From Acidimicrobiales bacterium (GTDB lineage Bacteria > Actinomycetota > Acidimicrobiia > Acidimicrobiales > Aldehydirespiratoraceae), in contig BQJV01000041.1 in the NCBI GenBank assembly GCA_021604885.1, positions 1 to 12,849 of the forward strand: a stretch of 12,849 nt of DNA. Direction: 5' to 3'. The translations under genes were made by a program, and so were the position numbers. Below the pieces are notes generated by a model. The model searched no databases, was not told the DNA's origin, and saw only the letters and a list, made by a program, of their open reading frames with translations. Positions 12,176 to 12,849 of the stretch are shown here, one piece after another. The number at the start of each line of letters is the position of its first letter. Within the stretch, counting starts at the first letter, position 1.

Positions 12176-12814
12176 CTAGCCGTCCGACCCGGCCCCCGCC
12201 CAGCGGCGGATCCAGGCATGCATGGCGATGCCGGCGGCGACGCCGGCGTTGATCGACCGCGTCGATCCGAACTGGGCGATCGAGCAGGTCATCGCGGCGG
12301 CCGCGCGGGCGTCGGCTGAGAGGCCCGGGCCCTCCTGCCCGAAGAGGAGCACGCACCGCTTGGGAAGGTCGACGGTCTCGATCGGAACCGAGCCGGCCGT
12401 GTTGTCGATGCCGATGATCGGCAGGCCCGCCGCATCGGCCCAGTCGACAAGGTCGGCGAGCGTCGGGTGATGATCGATGTGTTGGTAGACGTCGGTCATC
12501 ATGGCGCCGCGGCGGTTCCACTTCCGACGGCCGACGATGTGCACCCGTTCTGCGAGGAAGGCATTGGCCGTGCGGACCACGGTGCCGATGTTGCGGTCGT
12601 GCTCCCAGTTCTCGATCGCGACCTGGAAGGGATGACGGCGGCTGTCGAGGTCGGCCACGATGGCCTCGACGGTCCAATAGCGGTACTGGTCGAGCACGTT
12701 GCGGCGGTCGCCGTCGGCCAGCAGCGCCGGATCGAGGCGGGGGTCGTCCGGCCACGGCTCGGTGTGCGGCCCAACGCCGATCTCGGCGGTGTCGGCGGAC
12801 TCGGGTTCGCTCAC
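12176..12814 (-). CDS. SpoU/TrmH-family RNA 2'-O-methyltransferase
   Basis: A 212-residue SPOUT enzyme that would transfer methyl from SAM to a ribose 2'-OH in tRNA or rRNA. All three trefoil-knot motifs are seen: motif 1 NIGTVVRTANAF (75-86, Arg81), motif 2 LLFGQEGPGLS (156-166, Glu161) and motif 3 STRSINAGVAAGIAMH (184-199, Asn189), where SIN replaces the more usual SLN. It lacks the long substrate-binding N-terminal domain of RlmB and instead has about 65 residues, the first 30 acidic and Pro-rich. RNA target unknown. The GTG at 12814 is the only start codon in this frame in the visible upstream 35 bases, but the frame stays open to the window edge, so a longer N-terminus cannot be excluded. 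Confidence 0.9.
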   Translation of the reverse strand: MSEPESADTAEIGVGPHTEPWPDDPRLDPALLADGDRRNVLDQYRYWTVEAIVADLDSRRHPFQVAIENWEHDRNIGTVVRTANAFLAERVHIVGRRKWNRRGAMMTDVYQHIDHHPTLADLVDWADAAGLPIIGIDNTAGSVPIETVDLPKRCVLLFGQEGPGLSADARAAAAMTCSIAQFGSTRSINAGVAAGIAMHAWIRRWAGAGSDG

Positions 12815-12849
12815 CGACCCGGTCGTCCCGATCGCCGGGGCGGGCGCGG

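Noticed and set aside
1..12849. Antiphage, toxin-antitoxin or secretion system
   Set aside because: No pair or cluster has the required families. The XRE gene has no adjacent toxin-like partner on its strand, and the TetR is paired with a cupin.

Overview
The window is high-GC DNA with strong third-position G/C bias. It carries F420-pathway genes, leaderless-style promoters and little Shine-Dalgarno use. Together these point to an actinobacterium, and by gene style most likely a member of the Acidimicrobiia (Ilumatobacter-like). That placement is inference; no rRNA or marker gene is present to settle it. No tRNA, rRNA, CRISPR array, transposase or integrase is visible, and no stretch over 300 bases lacks a gene.

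Positions 1-2867 (minus strand) hold a three-gene unit. It starts with a Pnkp-like P-loop kinase fused to an F420-dependent luciferase-like oxidoreductase, followed by the F420 biosynthesis guanylyltransferase CofC/FbiD, then a PIG-L/LmbE deacetylase that runs off the left edge. Its last two genes overlap by one base. Positions 2896-5346 (plus) hold gpsA, behind a possible operator, overlapping by one base an uncharacterised 471-residue protein with a glycosidase-like look. Positions 5361-6433 hold a divergent pair: a short serine/glycine nonapeptide-repeat protein on the minus strand and rnhB (RNase HII) on the plus strand.

Positions 6456-8559 (plus) hold a small four-helix membrane protein, a NifU/Nfu N-domain-like protein, an isoprenylcysteine-methyltransferase-like membrane enzyme and an XRE regulator with a zinc ribbon. 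The methyltransferase gene sits between the intact 3' end of the nifU-like gene and a second, diverged 54-bp copy of that 3' end, so this region has been rearranged. Positions 8629-9982 (minus) hold a Nudix hydrolase and a lipoprotein. Positions 10145-12169 hold a DUF1330 protein, a small cupin, a TetR regulator and a second cupin. The last two are divergent around a 25-bp near-perfect palindrome that overlaps a canonical -35/-10 promoter, so they look like a regulator-target pair. A SpoU/TrmH RNA methyltransferase (minus) closes the window.

Two patterns cross gene boundaries. About ten genes have a TAnnnT-type -10 hexamer ending only 6-10 bases before the start codon, as expected for leaderless mRNAs. 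A GC-rich palindrome with core CCCCGCGGGG and arms CGTC/GACG occurs five times between 7171 and 11021, always between genes. I found no clear defence system or large mobile element. The most unusual items are the kinase-oxidoreductase fusion, the serine/glycine repeat protein, the duplicated gene end flanking the methyltransferase, and the dispersed palindrome.
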